From Sulfurimicrobium sp963779055 (GTDB taxonomy: Bacteria > Pseudomonadota > Gammaproteobacteria > Burkholderiales > Sulfuricellaceae), in the NCBI GenBank assembly GCA_963779055.1, contig CAVZWN010000005.1, positions 372,001-436,000 on the forward strand: a stretch of 64,000 bases of DNA, given 5' to 3'. Numbering within the stretch: the first letter of the stretch is position 1; each line of letters begins with the position of its first letter. The position numbers and the translations under genes were made by a program. Under the pieces are notes generated by a model. That model was not told the origin of the DNA. It did no database searches and worked only from the letters and a program-made list of their open reading frames with translations. Positions 34,118-43,726 of the stretch are shown piece by piece.

Positions 34118-35080
34118 ATGTCAAAACCACTCTCTACAGCCCCCCTTAACAGGCACCATCTGTTTGATCAGGTTTTTCGCTATACAACACTTTTTTTCGC
34201 TTTTCTTGTTTTTTCGCTGCTCGCCGGCATCATCACCTCCCTCATCATCGGCAGCATGCCTGCGATCAAGGAATTTGGCCTGGGCTTTCTGTTTAGTGCC
34301 GAATGGAATCCCGTCACAGAGAAATTCGGCGCACTGGTTCCCATCGTCGGCACGCTGGTCACATCCTTGATTGCTCTGGCTATCGGCATCCCTGTCAGCT
34401 TCGGTATCGCATTATTCCTCACCGAAATGTCACCCCCTTGGCTACGCCGTCCACTGGGAATAGCGGTAGAACTGCTGGCAGGAATTCCCAGCATTATTTA
34501 CGGCATGTGGGGTTTGTTCGTTTTCGCGCCGGTCTTTGCAAAGCATGTGCAGCCCTGGCTCAAGAGTTCTTTCGGTGACATCCCTTTCATCGGCCTGCTG
34601 TTCGAAGGCGCACCGATGGGTATCGGCATGCTGACGGCCGGCATCATTCTGGCCATCATGGTCATTCCATTTATTGCTGCCGTGATGCGCGACGTGTTCG
34701 AAATCGTCCCGCCCATGCTCAAGGAGTCCGCCTACGGTCTCGGCGCGACAACCTGGGAAGTGGTATGGAATGTCGTACTCCCCTACACCAAGATCGGCGT
34801 GGTGGGCGGCATCATGCTTGGTCTGGGACGCGCTCTGGGCGAAACCATGGCAGTGACCTTCGTCATCGGTAACGCCCACCAGCTGCATGCCTCGCTGTTC
34901 AAGCCCGGCAACAGTATTGCCTCTGCCCTGGCCAACGAATTCACCGAGGCGGACGGGGAGCTTTACACCGCGTCGCTGATCGAACTCGGGCTGATCCTGT
35001 TCTGCATTACCTTCGTTGTGCTGGCCAGTTCAAAGCTCATGCTCGCCCAGCTCAAGAAACGTGAAGGCAAGGGTACCTAG
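34118..35080 (+). CDS. pstC: Phosphate ABC transporter permease PstC
   Basis: Inner-membrane permease subunit of the Pst phosphate importer, 320 residues with about six membrane helices. The first is at about 20-42, and the ABC-permease (BPD) domain follows. The EAA loop reads LKESAYGLGATTWEVVWNVVLP (about 205-226, shown in parts: ESAYGLGATTWE). ATG 34118 is preferred over a TTG 45 nt upstream; both have weak ribosome-binding sites, so translation may depend on the upstream hairpin region. pstA follows after 9 bp. Confidence 0.94.
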   Translation: MSKPLSTAPLNRHHLFDQVFRYTTLFFAFLVFSLLAGIITSLIIGSMPAIKEFGLGFLFSAEWNPVTEKFGALVPIVGTLVTSLIALAIGIPVSFGIALFLTEMSPPWLRRPLGIAVELLAGIPSIIYGMWGLFVFAPVFAKHVQPWLKSSFGDIPFIGLLFEGAPMGIGMLTAGIILAIMVIPFIAAVMRDVFEIVPPMLKESAYGLGATTWEVVWNVVLPYTKIGVVGGIMLGLGRALGETMAVTFVIGNAHQLHASLFKPGNSIASALANEFTEADGELYTASLIELGLILFCITFVVLASSKLMLAQLKKREGKGT

Positions 35081-35089
35081 AGACAACTC

Positions 35090-35935
35090 ATGATTTCCAT
35101 CTACACACGACGCCGTATCATCAATGCCTTCAACCTGACAGCTTCCATGCTGGCCATGGCATTCGGCCTGTTCTGGCTGAGCTGGATTCTTTTCACCCTG
35201 CTGCAAAAAGGACTGGGCGGCATAAGCATCGCACTCTTTACCCAGATGACGCCGCCACCTGGCAGTGCAGGCGGCTTGCTCAATGCCATTGCCGGCAGTG
35301 TCGTGATGGCCACCCTCGCCACCCTGATTGGCACGCCGATTGGCATCATGGCCGGCACCTATCTGGCCGAATTCGGCCAGCGCGGCTGGCTTGCGCCGAC
35401 CACCCGCTTCATCAACGATATTCTTTTATCCGCGCCCTCCATCGTGATCGGCCTCTTCATTTACACCGTCTATGTTGCCAAAGTCGGGTTCTTTTCCGGC
35501 TGGGCTGGTGCACTGGCACTCTCACTGATCGTTATCCCGGTGGTGGTGCGCACTACCGAGGACATGCTGCGCCTGGTACCCAACGGCCTGCGCGAAGCGG
35601 CGGCCGCACTCGGCGCACCACAATGGAAGGTAGTTACGCTGGTGACATGGCGCGCCTCCAAGGCTGGCATGGTGACCGGCGTGCTGCTGGCGGTGGCCCG
35701 CATCAGCGGCGAAACTGCCCCATTGCTATTCACCGCGCTCAACAACCAGTTCTGGAGTACCGACATGAACAAACCGATGGCCAACCTGCCGGTGGTCATC
35801 TTCCAGTTTGCCATGAGCCCTTATGAAGACTGGCAAAAACTGGCCTGGGCCGGCGCACTCCTGATTACCACCGGAGTCCTGGGACTGAACATCGTGGCTC
35901 GTGTCATGTTCCGCAATAAATCTTCGTTAAACTGA
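35090..35935 (+). CDS. pstA: Phosphate ABC transporter permease PstA
   Basis: Second permease of the Pst importer, 281 residues. Hydrophobic segments at about 15-38, 70-92, 110-133, 138-158, 195-215 and 250-272. The EAA-type loop is NGLREAAAALGAPQWKVVTL (about 165-184) and the family block TPIGIMAGTYLAEFG lies at about 83. Between pstC and pstB, with 7 bp to pstB. Confidence 0.95.
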   Translation: MISIYTRRRIINAFNLTASMLAMAFGLFWLSWILFTLLQKGLGGISIALFTQMTPPPGSAGGLLNAIAGSVVMATLATLIGTPIGIMAGTYLAEFGQRGWLAPTTRFINDILLSAPSIVIGLFIYTVYVAKVGFFSGWAGALALSLIVIPVVVRTTEDMLRLVPNGLREAAAALGAPQWKVVTLVTWRASKAGMVTGVLLAVARISGETAPLLFTALNNQFWSTDMNKPMANLPVVIFQFAMSPYEDWQKLAWAGALLITTGVLGLNIVARVMFRNKSSLN

Positions 35936-35942
35936 AACCGGG

Positions 35943-36722
<780 letters not shown>

Positions 36723-36742
36723 CGACATACTTTTCGCCATTT

Positions 36743-36772
36743 ACGCCCGCACCCTCTCGTAGATGCGGGCGT
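36743..36772 (+). terminator. Terminator after pstB
   Basis: ACGCCCGCA/TGCGGGCGT, 9-bp stem with 12-nt loop, followed by TTTTCATTT; 20 nt after the pstB stop. Confidence 0.75.
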
Positions 36773-36783
36773 TTTCATTTGGA

Positions 36784-36801
36784 CTGACATAAAACCGTCA
36801 T
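36784..36801 (+). promoter_or_regulatory. Candidate Pho box upstream of the chemoreceptor gene
   Basis: CTGACAT-AAAA-CCGTCAT, two 7-bp units with 4-bp spacing, very close to the E. coli PhoB-box consensus (CTGTCAT-AWAW-CTGTCAT). A further CTGTCAC lies just downstream (36809-36815). It is 50 nt upstream of the chemoreceptor ATG and beyond the pstB terminator, so it would drive this gene separately. Confidence 0.65.
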
Positions 36802-36850
36802 ATCGCACTGTCACAATCCGGCCATTCTCCGAATCCGATGTGAAATCCAA

Positions 36851-38482
36851 ATGAAAAAACCCGGCATCAAATCCAGCCTGTTTACTGGCGCCTTGCTGAC
36901 TGCCATTATGCTTTGCGTTCTGGCAGCTGAAAATCTTCTCATACTCCGCAACAGCGATTCAGCCATGCACGCAGTGTATGAGCAATCCGTCATCCCTTCC
37001 ACAGCAATGCTGGAGATGGACAGAAAACTCAAGGAAACCCGTTTCAATATGGCTGCCATCATGTTCGATAAAGTCACATTCGAGCAGGCTGGCTTACAGC
37101 TTGCAGAACTCCGCTCCAGACTGCCCTCACTATGGAACAGCTTCAAACAAATCAAGCAGGGTCATGCCAGTGAACTGGAACAAAGTCAGATCAATGCCAT
37201 TGAATTACAGATCAAGACACTGGAGTCCTTCTACAAACTGCTTGAAACAGCCTATGCTTCACACGACAAGGTCATGGTGCGCTCTATACTCGATGATGAC
37301 TGGCCACCCATCGAAACCGGAGTGCTGGAGCCACTAAAGCAACTTCTCCAACTGCAGAATGCGCTGATCAAGGCGGAGCATGATGCCAGCGTCGCCTCAG
37401 CTCAACAGATGCGCTTACTGGTACTGGTCACGCTGATTGTCGGCGCACTTATCGCGATTGCATCCACAGCCATGACTGCGCTACAGATCAGAAGCATGGA
37501 TAAGGGCTCGAAATACCTGCTGCAGTCGTTGGCACGGATTGCTTCGGGAGACCTGCAAACCCGGGTTGAATACAGCCACAAAAATGAATTTGGAGAAATG
37601 GCACGACATCTGGAAAATACCCTGCAAAACCTGCGCAGCATGGTTGCCAGCATGAGCATGGCTGCCGCCACCGTGACCCATGAAGCGGGGCTGCTGGCGG
37701 ATACCGTGCTGCGAGTCGAAAAGAGTTCGCGCGAGCAGTCGCAGGCTGCAACAGAAACCGTCGCAGCGGTGCAGCAAATTGCAGTCAGCATCGAACAGGT
37801 AACGCAGAATGCTCGCGAATCACTGTCCATCTCGCATATCGGAAGCAATCTGTGCGCTAAAGGCAAAAACGTGGTCACTCAGGCAGCCGTTGAAATGACT
37901 AGCATTTCCGATGCCGTGGATGAATCCGCCCAGATCATAGACTCACTCAAACAACGTTCCGGAGAGATTGGCAAGATTACGGATGTTATCAAGGCCATCT
38001 CTGACCGCACCAACCTGCTAGCTCTCAATGCCGCCATTGAGGCCGCAAGAGCAGGCGAACAAGGCCGCGGCTTCGCCGTCGTGGCCGACGAAGTGCGCCA
38101 GCTGGCAGAAAGCACCGGCAAGGCAACGGCCGAGATCAATCTGATGGTCCGCACCATCCAGGACAACACCAAGAACTCCATGGAAGTCATGGAGAACAGC
38201 CGAATCAGAGTGCGGGAAGGAATGATGCTAGCCAATCAGGCCACAAGTTCATTGAGCGAGATTGATGACGGCGCGAAGCGCACTGCACAAAGCATAGGCG
38301 AAATTGCCAGTGCGACGCATGAACAGCATAGCGCAAGCCAGGGAATTGCCCGCAATGTAGAAAAAATCTCTGTCATGGCAGAAGACAATTCACGCTCGAT
38401 CAGCAGCCTTTCCAGCGCGGCTCACAAACTCAAGGAACTCGCACTCGGCTTCGAAGCCAGTGTGGCGCGCTTCCAGACCTAG
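36851..38482 (+). CDS. Methyl-accepting chemotaxis protein, 4HB-type sensor
   Basis: Transmembrane chemoreceptor of 543 residues. TM1 about 9-31; periplasmic helical domain about 32-185, most like a four-helix-bundle ligand-binding domain; TM2 about 188-212; HAMP about 213-265. The cytoplasmic signalling helices have the highly conserved tip ISDRTNLLALNAAIEAARAG and GRGFAVVADEVRQLAES (about 390-425). No CheB/CheR-binding C-terminal pentapeptide is seen. It directly follows pstSCAB and has its own candidate Pho box, so it may report on phosphate or on the phosphate-starved state; the ligand is unknown. Confidence 0.93.
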   Translation: MKKPGIKSSLFTGALLTAIMLCVLAAENLLILRNSDSAMHAVYEQSVIPSTAMLEMDRKLKETRFNMAAIMFDKVTFEQAGLQLAELRSRLPSLWNSFKQIKQGHASELEQSQINAIELQIKTLESFYKLLETAYASHDKVMVRSILDDDWPPIETGVLEPLKQLLQLQNALIKAEHDASVASAQQMRLLVLVTLIVGALIAIASTAMTALQIRSMDKGSKYLLQSLARIASGDLQTRVEYSHKNEFGEMARHLENTLQNLRSMVASMSMAAATVTHEAGLLADTVLRVEKSSREQSQAATETVAAVQQIAVSIEQVTQNARESLSISHIGSNLCAKGKNVVTQAAVEMTSISDAVDESAQIIDSLKQRSGEIGKITDVIKAISDRTNLLALNAAIEAARAGEQGRGFAVVADEVRQLAESTGKATAEINLMVRTIQDNTKNSMEVMENSRIRVREGMMLANQATSSLSEIDDGAKRTAQSIGEIASATHEQHSASQGIARNVEKISVMAEDNSRSISSLSSAAHKLKELALGFEASVARFQT

Positions 38483-38517
38483 TGGTCTGCTTCGAAATTA
38501 GCGAAACAGACTACTAG
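38479..38517. terminator. Hairpin between convergent chemoreceptor gene and glmM
   Basis: CTAGTGGTCTG/CAGACTACTAG, 10 of 11 pairs, between convergent genes and overlapping the chemoreceptor stop codon (TAG). No T run. Confidence 0.4.
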
Positions 38518-38527
38518 CACGGCAATC

Positions 38528-39874
38528 TCAGGCCGCTACAGCGCGCACACTGGATGCCAGGGTTTCGGCCCAGTGCCGCACCTTCCCTTCATCCTTGCCT
38601 TCTACCATGACACGCAACAAAGGCTCAGTGCCGGAAGGACGGAGCAATACCCTTCCCTCGCCATCCAGAGCCTGTTCAGCCTGCGCCAGGACATCCTTGA
38701 TCTGGATACTGGATTTGAAATCGAATCCCTTCTCGACCCGCACATTGATCAGAATCTGCGGGTATAGGACCAACTCCTGAGTAAACTCATACAGGGTCTT
38801 GCCGCTCAACTTAAGGGCCTGTAATACCTGCAGGGCGGAGATAATGCCATCTCCGGTCGTGTGCCGGTCCAGGCACAGGATGTGGCCGGAATTTTCGCCG
38901 CCGAGTTGCCAGCCGCGTTCCTGCATAAGCTCGAGCACATAGCGGTCGCCCACTTTGGCGCGTGCAAAGGGTATGCCCAGATCGCCCAGCGCATGCTCCA
39001 TGGCCAGGTTGGTCATCAGCGTACCTACCACACCACCTTTGAGCACGCCCTGCTTCTGGCGAAATTTGGCGATTGAATAGACCAGCTGATCGCCGTCAAA
39101 CAAGCGGCCAGAATGATCCGCCATCATGACCCGGTCGCCGTCACCATCCAGCGCGATGCCGAGGTCAGCACCATGCTCACGAACTGCGGCCAACAAGGCT
39201 TCTGGCCTGGTTGAGCCACAGTCATGATTGATGTTCAGGCCGTCTGGCTGGTTGCCTACCGCGACCACCTCTGCGCCGAGCTCATGAAATACCGGAGGCG
39301 CGACATGATAGGTAGCTCCATGAGCGCAATCCACCACAATCTTCATGCCGCGCAAATCGAGTTCATTGGGAAAGGTGCTCTTGCAAAATTCGATATAGCG
39401 CCCGGCCGCATCGTTGATCCGTTTGGCTTTACCCAGAGAGGCCGAAGGCATGGTACGCATAGGCTGGTCGAGTTCAGCCTCGATTGCCAGTTCGGTTTCA
39501 TCTGACAGCTTGTTTCCGCTGGCGGAAAAGAACTTGATGCCGTTATCTTCAAAAGGATTGTGCGATGCCGAAATCACCACCCCGGCCTGCGCACGCAAGG
39601 CACGGGTGAGGTAAGCCACACCGGGCGTCGGCATGGGGCCGAGCAGCAGCACATCCACGCCGGCCGCAGACAGGCCGGCTTCCAGCGCCGATTCCAGCAT
39701 GTAGCCGGAAATACGCGTATCCTTTCCGATCAACACACTGGCGCGCTCGCCCTGCCCTGCCTGGGCCAGCACACGCCCCGCCGCGTAACCCAGACGCATG
39801 ACGAAATCCGGTGTAATGGGCGCTTCACCCACCTTGCCACGTATCCCATCGGTACCGAAATATTTTCTGCTCAT
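38528..39874 (-). CDS. glmM: Phosphoglucosamine mutase
   Basis: Interconverts glucosamine-6-phosphate and glucosamine-1-phosphate for UDP-GlcNAc and peptidoglycan synthesis. 448 residues. The phosphoserine loop is VVISASHNPFEDNGIKFF (about 98-115), the metal-binding loop is ALDGDGDRVMMAD (about 240), the sugar-binding GGENSGHILCLD is at about 325, and RPSGTEPLLRVMVEG is the C-terminal phosphate loop (about 410). ATG 39874 overlaps the folP stop (ATGA). Confidence 0.97.
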   Translation of the reverse strand: MSRKYFGTDGIRGKVGEAPITPDFVMRLGYAAGRVLAQAGQGERASVLIGKDTRISGYMLESALEAGLSAAGVDVLLLGPMPTPGVAYLTRALRAQAGVVISASHNPFEDNGIKFFSASGNKLSDETELAIEAELDQPMRTMPSASLGKAKRINDAAGRYIEFCKSTFPNELDLRGMKIVVDCAHGATYHVAPPVFHELGAEVVAVGNQPDGLNINHDCGSTRPEALLAAVREHGADLGIALDGDGDRVMMADHSGRLFDGDQLVYSIAKFRQKQGVLKGGVVGTLMTNLAMEHALGDLGIPFARAKVGDRYVLELMQERGWQLGGENSGHILCLDRHTTGDGIISALQVLQALKLSGKTLYEFTQELVLYPQILINVRVEKGFDFKSSIQIKDVLAQAEQALDGEGRVLLRPSGTEPLLRVMVEGKDEGKVRHWAETLASSVRAVAA

Positions 39875-40695
39875 CTTGCTCCCTCGACTGCGCTGAAGAT
39901 CTGCAGCGCCTGTCTGGTCTCTTTGACATCATGTACACGTAAAATCCTGGCGCCCTTCATGGCTGAAATCATGGCTGCCGCGACGCTGGGCACCATTCTT
40001 TCCTCAACTGGCAAGCCGGTCAATGCCCCCAGCATCGACTTGCGCGACAGACCGGAAAGCACAGGCACGCCAAGGGCAGAGAATGAATCGAGATTTTTCA
40101 GCAGCACCAGATTATGTTCCAGCGTCTTGCCAAATCCGAACCCCGGGTCGATCACAATGCGGTTGCGCGCGACACCGGACTGTTCTGCTGCAACGATACG
40201 TTCATCCAGAAAGGTCCTCACCTCAGCCACCACATCCTGATACAAGGGGCTCTGCTGCATGGTTCGCGGTTCACCCTGCATGTGCATCAGACAAACCGCA
40301 ACTTCGGAATCAGTCACCGCTTGCAGCGCGCCCTCGGCACGCAGTGCATTGACATCGTTGATCATGTCGGCGCCAGACTGAATAACCGCACGCATCACTT
40401 CGGGCTTCATCGTATCCACAGACAGCGGCACGCCGCATTCAATCAAACTTTCAAGCACAGGCAGAATCCGTTTCAGCTCTTCTTCAATGCTGACGGCTTG
40501 CGCGCCGGGGCGGGTCGATTCTCCGCCGATATCGAGCAGGTCGGCCCCCTGTTCAATCAATTGCATGGCATGTGCGATGGCTTGGTCCGTCGAATAGAAA
40601 TGCCCGCCATCCGAAAAGGAATCGGGCGTGACATTGACGATGCCCATGATGAGAGGGCGGTCAAGAGGGAGTTTGTATTTGCCGCAATGAAGCAT
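39871..40695 (-). CDS. folP: Dihydropteroate synthase
   Basis: Joins 4-aminobenzoate to dihydropterin pyrophosphate in folate synthesis; the sulfonamide target. 274 residues. Shows IMGIVNVTPDSFSDGG (about 17-32), DIGGESTRPGA (about 56-66), DMINDVNALRA (about 113), and PGFGFGKTLEHNLVLL (about 205). ATG 40695. The expected Shine-Dalgarno position is filled by the pyrimidine-rich arm of the heptamer palindrome; no purine-rich site is visible. Confidence 0.96.
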   Translation of the reverse strand: MLHCGKYKLPLDRPLIMGIVNVTPDSFSDGGHFYSTDQAIAHAMQLIEQGADLLDIGGESTRPGAQAVSIEEELKRILPVLESLIECGVPLSVDTMKPEVMRAVIQSGADMINDVNALRAEGALQAVTDSEVAVCLMHMQGEPRTMQQSPLYQDVVAEVRTFLDERIVAAEQSGVARNRIVIDPGFGFGKTLEHNLVLLKNLDSFSALGVPVLSGLSRKSMLGALTGLPVEERMVPSVAAAMISAMKGARILRVHDVKETRQALQIFSAVEGAR

Positions 40696-40698
40696 TGT

Positions 40699-40785
40699 TG
40701 GTGAAGGGTGAAGGGCGAAGGGTGAAAAAGGGTTTACCTTTCACTTTTCACAATAAGGCAAAGCCGCGTGGCTTCACCCTTCACC
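40699..40785. repeat. Heptamer-armed palindrome between ftsH and folP
   Basis: The plus-strand left arm at 40699-40726 is four heptamers (GGTGAAG, GGTGAAG, GGCGAAG, GGTGAAA). The outer right arm GCTTCACCCTTCACC (40771-40785) and an inner CCTTTCACTTTTCAC block supply the complements. On the transcribed minus strand the purine-rich arm follows the ftsH stop by 7 nt and the pyrimidine-rich arm ends 3 nt before the folP ATG. Confidence 0.8.
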
Positions 40786-40791
40786 GCATCC

Positions 40792-42693
40792 TCAGGCTTC
40801 CTGCGTGGGCGCAGATGGTGACGCGCTTGTTGCCGGTGCGCTGGGAGTGCTGTCCTGCGGCGGTGGCGTTGCCCCGCCCTGGCTCGGCTTGGGAGGGCGA
40901 GGTGATTTGCCTGCCATGATGTCCTCGATCTGCTCGGCATCGATGGTTTCCCACTCCAGCAAGGCTTTAGCCATCGCTTCGATCTTGTCGCGATTGTCCT
41001 CGATCAACTTGCGCGCCAGAGCGTACTGCTGGTCGATAATGCGGCGAATTTCCTTGTCTACCTGCTGCATGGTCGCTTCGGACACGTTCTTGTGTGTCGT
41101 CACTGAACGGCCCAGAAAGACTTCGCCCTCATTCTCGCCATAGACCATCGGCCCCAGCGCATCGCTCATGCCCCACTGGGTTACCATGCGCCGCGCCATT
41201 TCAGTGGCGCGTTCAAAATCGTTGCTGGCGCCGGTAGTCATCTGCCCCATGAATACTTCCTCGGCGATACGCCCGCCGAAGAGTACGGCAATATTCTGCA
41301 GAATGCCTTCACTGTTCAGGCTGTAACGGTCTTCAACCGGCAACTGCATGGTCACGCCCAGCGCGCGGCCGCGCGGGATGATGGTGACTTTATGCACCGG
41401 ATCGGTCTTGGGCAGCAGGCGTGCCACCACTGCGTGGCCGGACTCGTGATAGGCCGTATTCCTGCGCTCTTCTTCCGGCATCACGATGGAGCGGCGTTCT
41501 GCGCCCATGATGATCTTGTCCTTGGCACGCTCGAAATCATCCATGTCCACCAGACGCTTGTTGAAGCGTGCAGCAAACAAAGCCGCTTCGTTCACCAGAT
41601 TAGCCAGATCCGCACCGGACATGCCGGGCGTTCCTCGCGCCAGGATATCGGCTTTCACATCGGGTGCAATCGGCACCTTGCGCATATGCACCATGAGAAT
41701 CTGCTCACGGCCACGGATATCGGGCAACGGCACGACGACCTGACGATCAAAACGCCCCGGGCGTAACAGTGCCGGGTCCAGCACATCCGGACGGTTGGTG
41801 GCAGCAATCACGATGACGCCCGAGGTGCCTTCGAAGCCATCCATTTCCACCAGCAACTGGTTGAGTGTCTGTTCACGCTCATCGTTGCCGCCACCCAGGC
41901 CAGCACCACGCTGACGGCCGACGGCATCGATCTCGTCGATGAAGATGATGCAGGGCGCATTTTTCTTGGCCTGCTCGAACATGTCGCGCACGCGCGCAGC
42001 GCCCACACCCACGAACATTTCAACGAAATCGGAACCGGAAATGCTGAAAAACGGAACCTTTGCCTCGCCCGCAATGGCTTTTGCCAACAGGGTCTTACCT
42101 GTACCCGGGTTACCCACCATCAACACGCCACGCGGTATCCTGCCGCCCAGTTTCTGGAACTTGCTCGGATCGCGCAGAAATTCGACCAGCTCAGAAACCT
42201 CTTCCTTGGCCTCATCGCAACCGGCAACATCGGCAAAAGTCACGGTATTGGTGGCTTCATCCAGCAGGCGAGCCTTGCTTTTGCCGAAGGAAAAGGCACC
42301 GCCTTTACCGCCGCCCTGCATCTGGCGCATGAAGAATACCCATACGCCAATCAGGAGCAGCATGGGGAACCAGGAAATGAAGATATTCATCAGGAAGGAA
42401 GATTCTTCCTCAGGCTTGGCCTCAACGACTACGCCACTCTTGAGCATATCGGAAACCAGCCACGGGTCCGATGGCGCATAGGTCGTAAAACGCTTGCCAT
42501 CGGTGGTCACGCTCTTCAGGACATGACCTTCGATCGTTACCTTGGCGATTTTCCCGCTTTTTACTTCATCGATAAACTGGGAATACTCTATCTGGTTCTG
42601 CGTCGTCTGCCGTGCGCCGAACTGATTGAACACCGTCATCAGGATCAGTGCAATCACCAGCCAGATGGCTACGTTTTTCATCAGATTATTCAA
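40792..42693 (-). CDS. ftsH: ATP-dependent zinc metalloprotease FtsH
   Basis: Membrane-anchored AAA+ protease for quality control of membrane and regulatory proteins. About 633 residues. TM1 about 4-24 and TM2 about 98-118 with the periplasmic domain between; AAA Walker A GNPGTGKTLLAKA (about 192), Walker B FIDEIDAVGRQRGAG, SRH ATNRPDVLDPALLRPGRFD, and zinc motif HESGHAVV (about 413). The C-terminus is Pro/Ser/Ala rich. TTG at 42693 (AAGGA six nt upstream, encoding MNNLMKNVAIW) is the best start; the frame itself extends to another TTG at 42708. Confidence 0.95.
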   Translation of the reverse strand: MNNLMKNVAIWLVIALILMTVFNQFGARQTTQNQIEYSQFIDEVKSGKIAKVTIEGHVLKSVTTDGKRFTTYAPSDPWLVSDMLKSGVVVEAKPEEESSFLMNIFISWFPMLLLIGVWVFFMRQMQGGGKGGAFSFGKSKARLLDEATNTVTFADVAGCDEAKEEVSELVEFLRDPSKFQKLGGRIPRGVLMVGNPGTGKTLLAKAIAGEAKVPFFSISGSDFVEMFVGVGAARVRDMFEQAKKNAPCIIFIDEIDAVGRQRGAGLGGGNDEREQTLNQLLVEMDGFEGTSGVIVIAATNRPDVLDPALLRPGRFDRQVVVPLPDIRGREQILMVHMRKVPIAPDVKADILARGTPGMSGADLANLVNEAALFAARFNKRLVDMDDFERAKDKIIMGAERRSIVMPEEERRNTAYHESGHAVVARLLPKTDPVHKVTIIPRGRALGVTMQLPVEDRYSLNSEGILQNIAVLFGGRIAEEVFMGQMTTGASNDFERATEMARRMVTQWGMSDALGPMVYGENEGEVFLGRSVTTHKNVSEATMQQVDKEIRRIIDQQYALARKLIEDNRDKIEAMAKALLEWETIDAEQIEDIMAGKSPRPPKPSQGGATPPPQDSTPSAPATSASPSAPTQEA

Positions 42694-42760
42694 GCTAATT
42701 CCTTGCAAAAATGCATAATTTCGTTCAATTTTAAACGCTTTACCTGTGTGCCGGTAGGAT

Positions 42761-43390
42761 TTATTTCTCTATTTCACGCAAGCCCTTACCCAGCATATAG
42801 ACCTCGGTGCTGCGATCCCGGGAAGCTTTAGGCTTGCGCACCAGAACCTGAAGAAAAAGTGTGCGCATTTCGCGCACAAACTCATCAAAACCTTCACCCT
42901 GAAAAACTTTGACCAGAAAGTTGCCACCGGGTTTCAGGTGCTGGCGCGAAAACGCCAATGCCAGCTCGACAAGATGCATACTGCGCGCCTGATCCGCAAC
43001 ACCAACACCACTGATATTGGGGGCCATATCGGAAATCACAAGATCCACCGGCCGTCCCAGCAAAGCCTTCTCAAGCTCTGCCAGCGCTGCATCCTCACGA
43101 AAATCACCCTGGATGAAGAGCGCCCCATGAACAGGGTCCATAGGCAGAATGTCGAATGCCACCAGCTTGCCGGATGGCCCGATCTTTTTGGCTGCCACCT
43201 GGGTCCAGCCACCCGGCGCGGCCCCCAGATCGACCACGGTCATGCCAGGATTTAGCAGGTGGTCGCGCTCATCCAGCTCTATCAGCTTATAGACGGCTCG
43301 CGAGCGGTATCCTTCCTTGCTGGCCAGCTGAACATAGGGATCAGTAACATGTTCACGCATCCAGGCTTTGCTGGTCCGGCTTCGTTTCAT
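42761..43390 (-). CDS. rlmE: 23S rRNA (uridine-2'-O-)-methyltransferase RlmE
   Basis: FtsJ/RlmE, the SAM-dependent 2'-O-methyltransferase for U2552 of 23S rRNA. 209 residues from ATG 43390 (MKRSRTSKAWMREHVTDPYV). SAM-binding VVDLGAAPGGWTQVA (about 50-64), catalytic tetrad residues in SRAVYKL (Lys), SDMAPNISGV (Asp) and GGNFLVKVFQGEG (Lys), with Glu near the C-terminus in EVYMLGKG. The frame extends 11 codons to an ATG at 43423. Upstream of ftsH, the widespread rlmE-ftsH pair, and divergent from yhbY. Confidence 0.95.
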   Translation of the reverse strand: MKRSRTSKAWMREHVTDPYVQLASKEGYRSRAVYKLIELDERDHLLNPGMTVVDLGAAPGGWTQVAAKKIGPSGKLVAFDILPMDPVHGALFIQGDFREDAALAELEKALLGRPVDLVISDMAPNISGVGVADQARSMHLVELALAFSRQHLKPGGNFLVKVFQGEGFDEFVREMRTLFLQVLVRKPKASRDRSTEVYMLGKGLREIEK

Positions 43391-43426
43391 AAGGTAGACT
43401 GTCGCATTTTTTGGGCTATCCATAGC

Positions 43427-43726
43427 ATGTTGAATCTAACCTCCGGTCAGCGCCGCTTTCTGCGTGCCCAGGCCCACTCGCTCAACCCCGTGGTCATGAT
43501 CGGTGATGCAGGTCTCACCGAAGCCGTGATGAAGGAAATCGAGCATAGCCTAAACAGTCACGAACTGATCAAAATCAAGGTTGCCAGCGGCGATCACGAA
43601 CAGCGTGAAAACATGCTGGCAGAAATCTGCAATACGCTGGAAGCCGCCCCCGCGCAGCACATTGGCAAAACACTGGTTATTTACAAGGCAGCAAAAAAAC
43701 CCAAACTGGCACTACCCAAAAGCTAG
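43427..43726 (+). CDS. yhbY: YhbY-type CRM-domain RNA-binding protein
   Basis: 99-residue CRM-domain protein associated with pre-50S ribosomal particles in other bacteria. Starts MLNLTSGQRRFLRAQAHSL; the conserved GDAGLTEAVMKEIEHSLNSHELIKIKV region (about 26-52) contains the GxxG-like loop, and it ends in a basic tail. Divergent from rlmE with starts 36 bp apart. Its TAG stop is shared with the convergent DUF4149 gene in the palindrome CTAG. Confidence 0.93.
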   Translation: MLNLTSGQRRFLRAQAHSLNPVVMIGDAGLTEAVMKEIEHSLNSHELIKIKVASGDHEQRENMLAEICNTLEAAPAQHIGKTLVIYKAAKKPKLALPKS

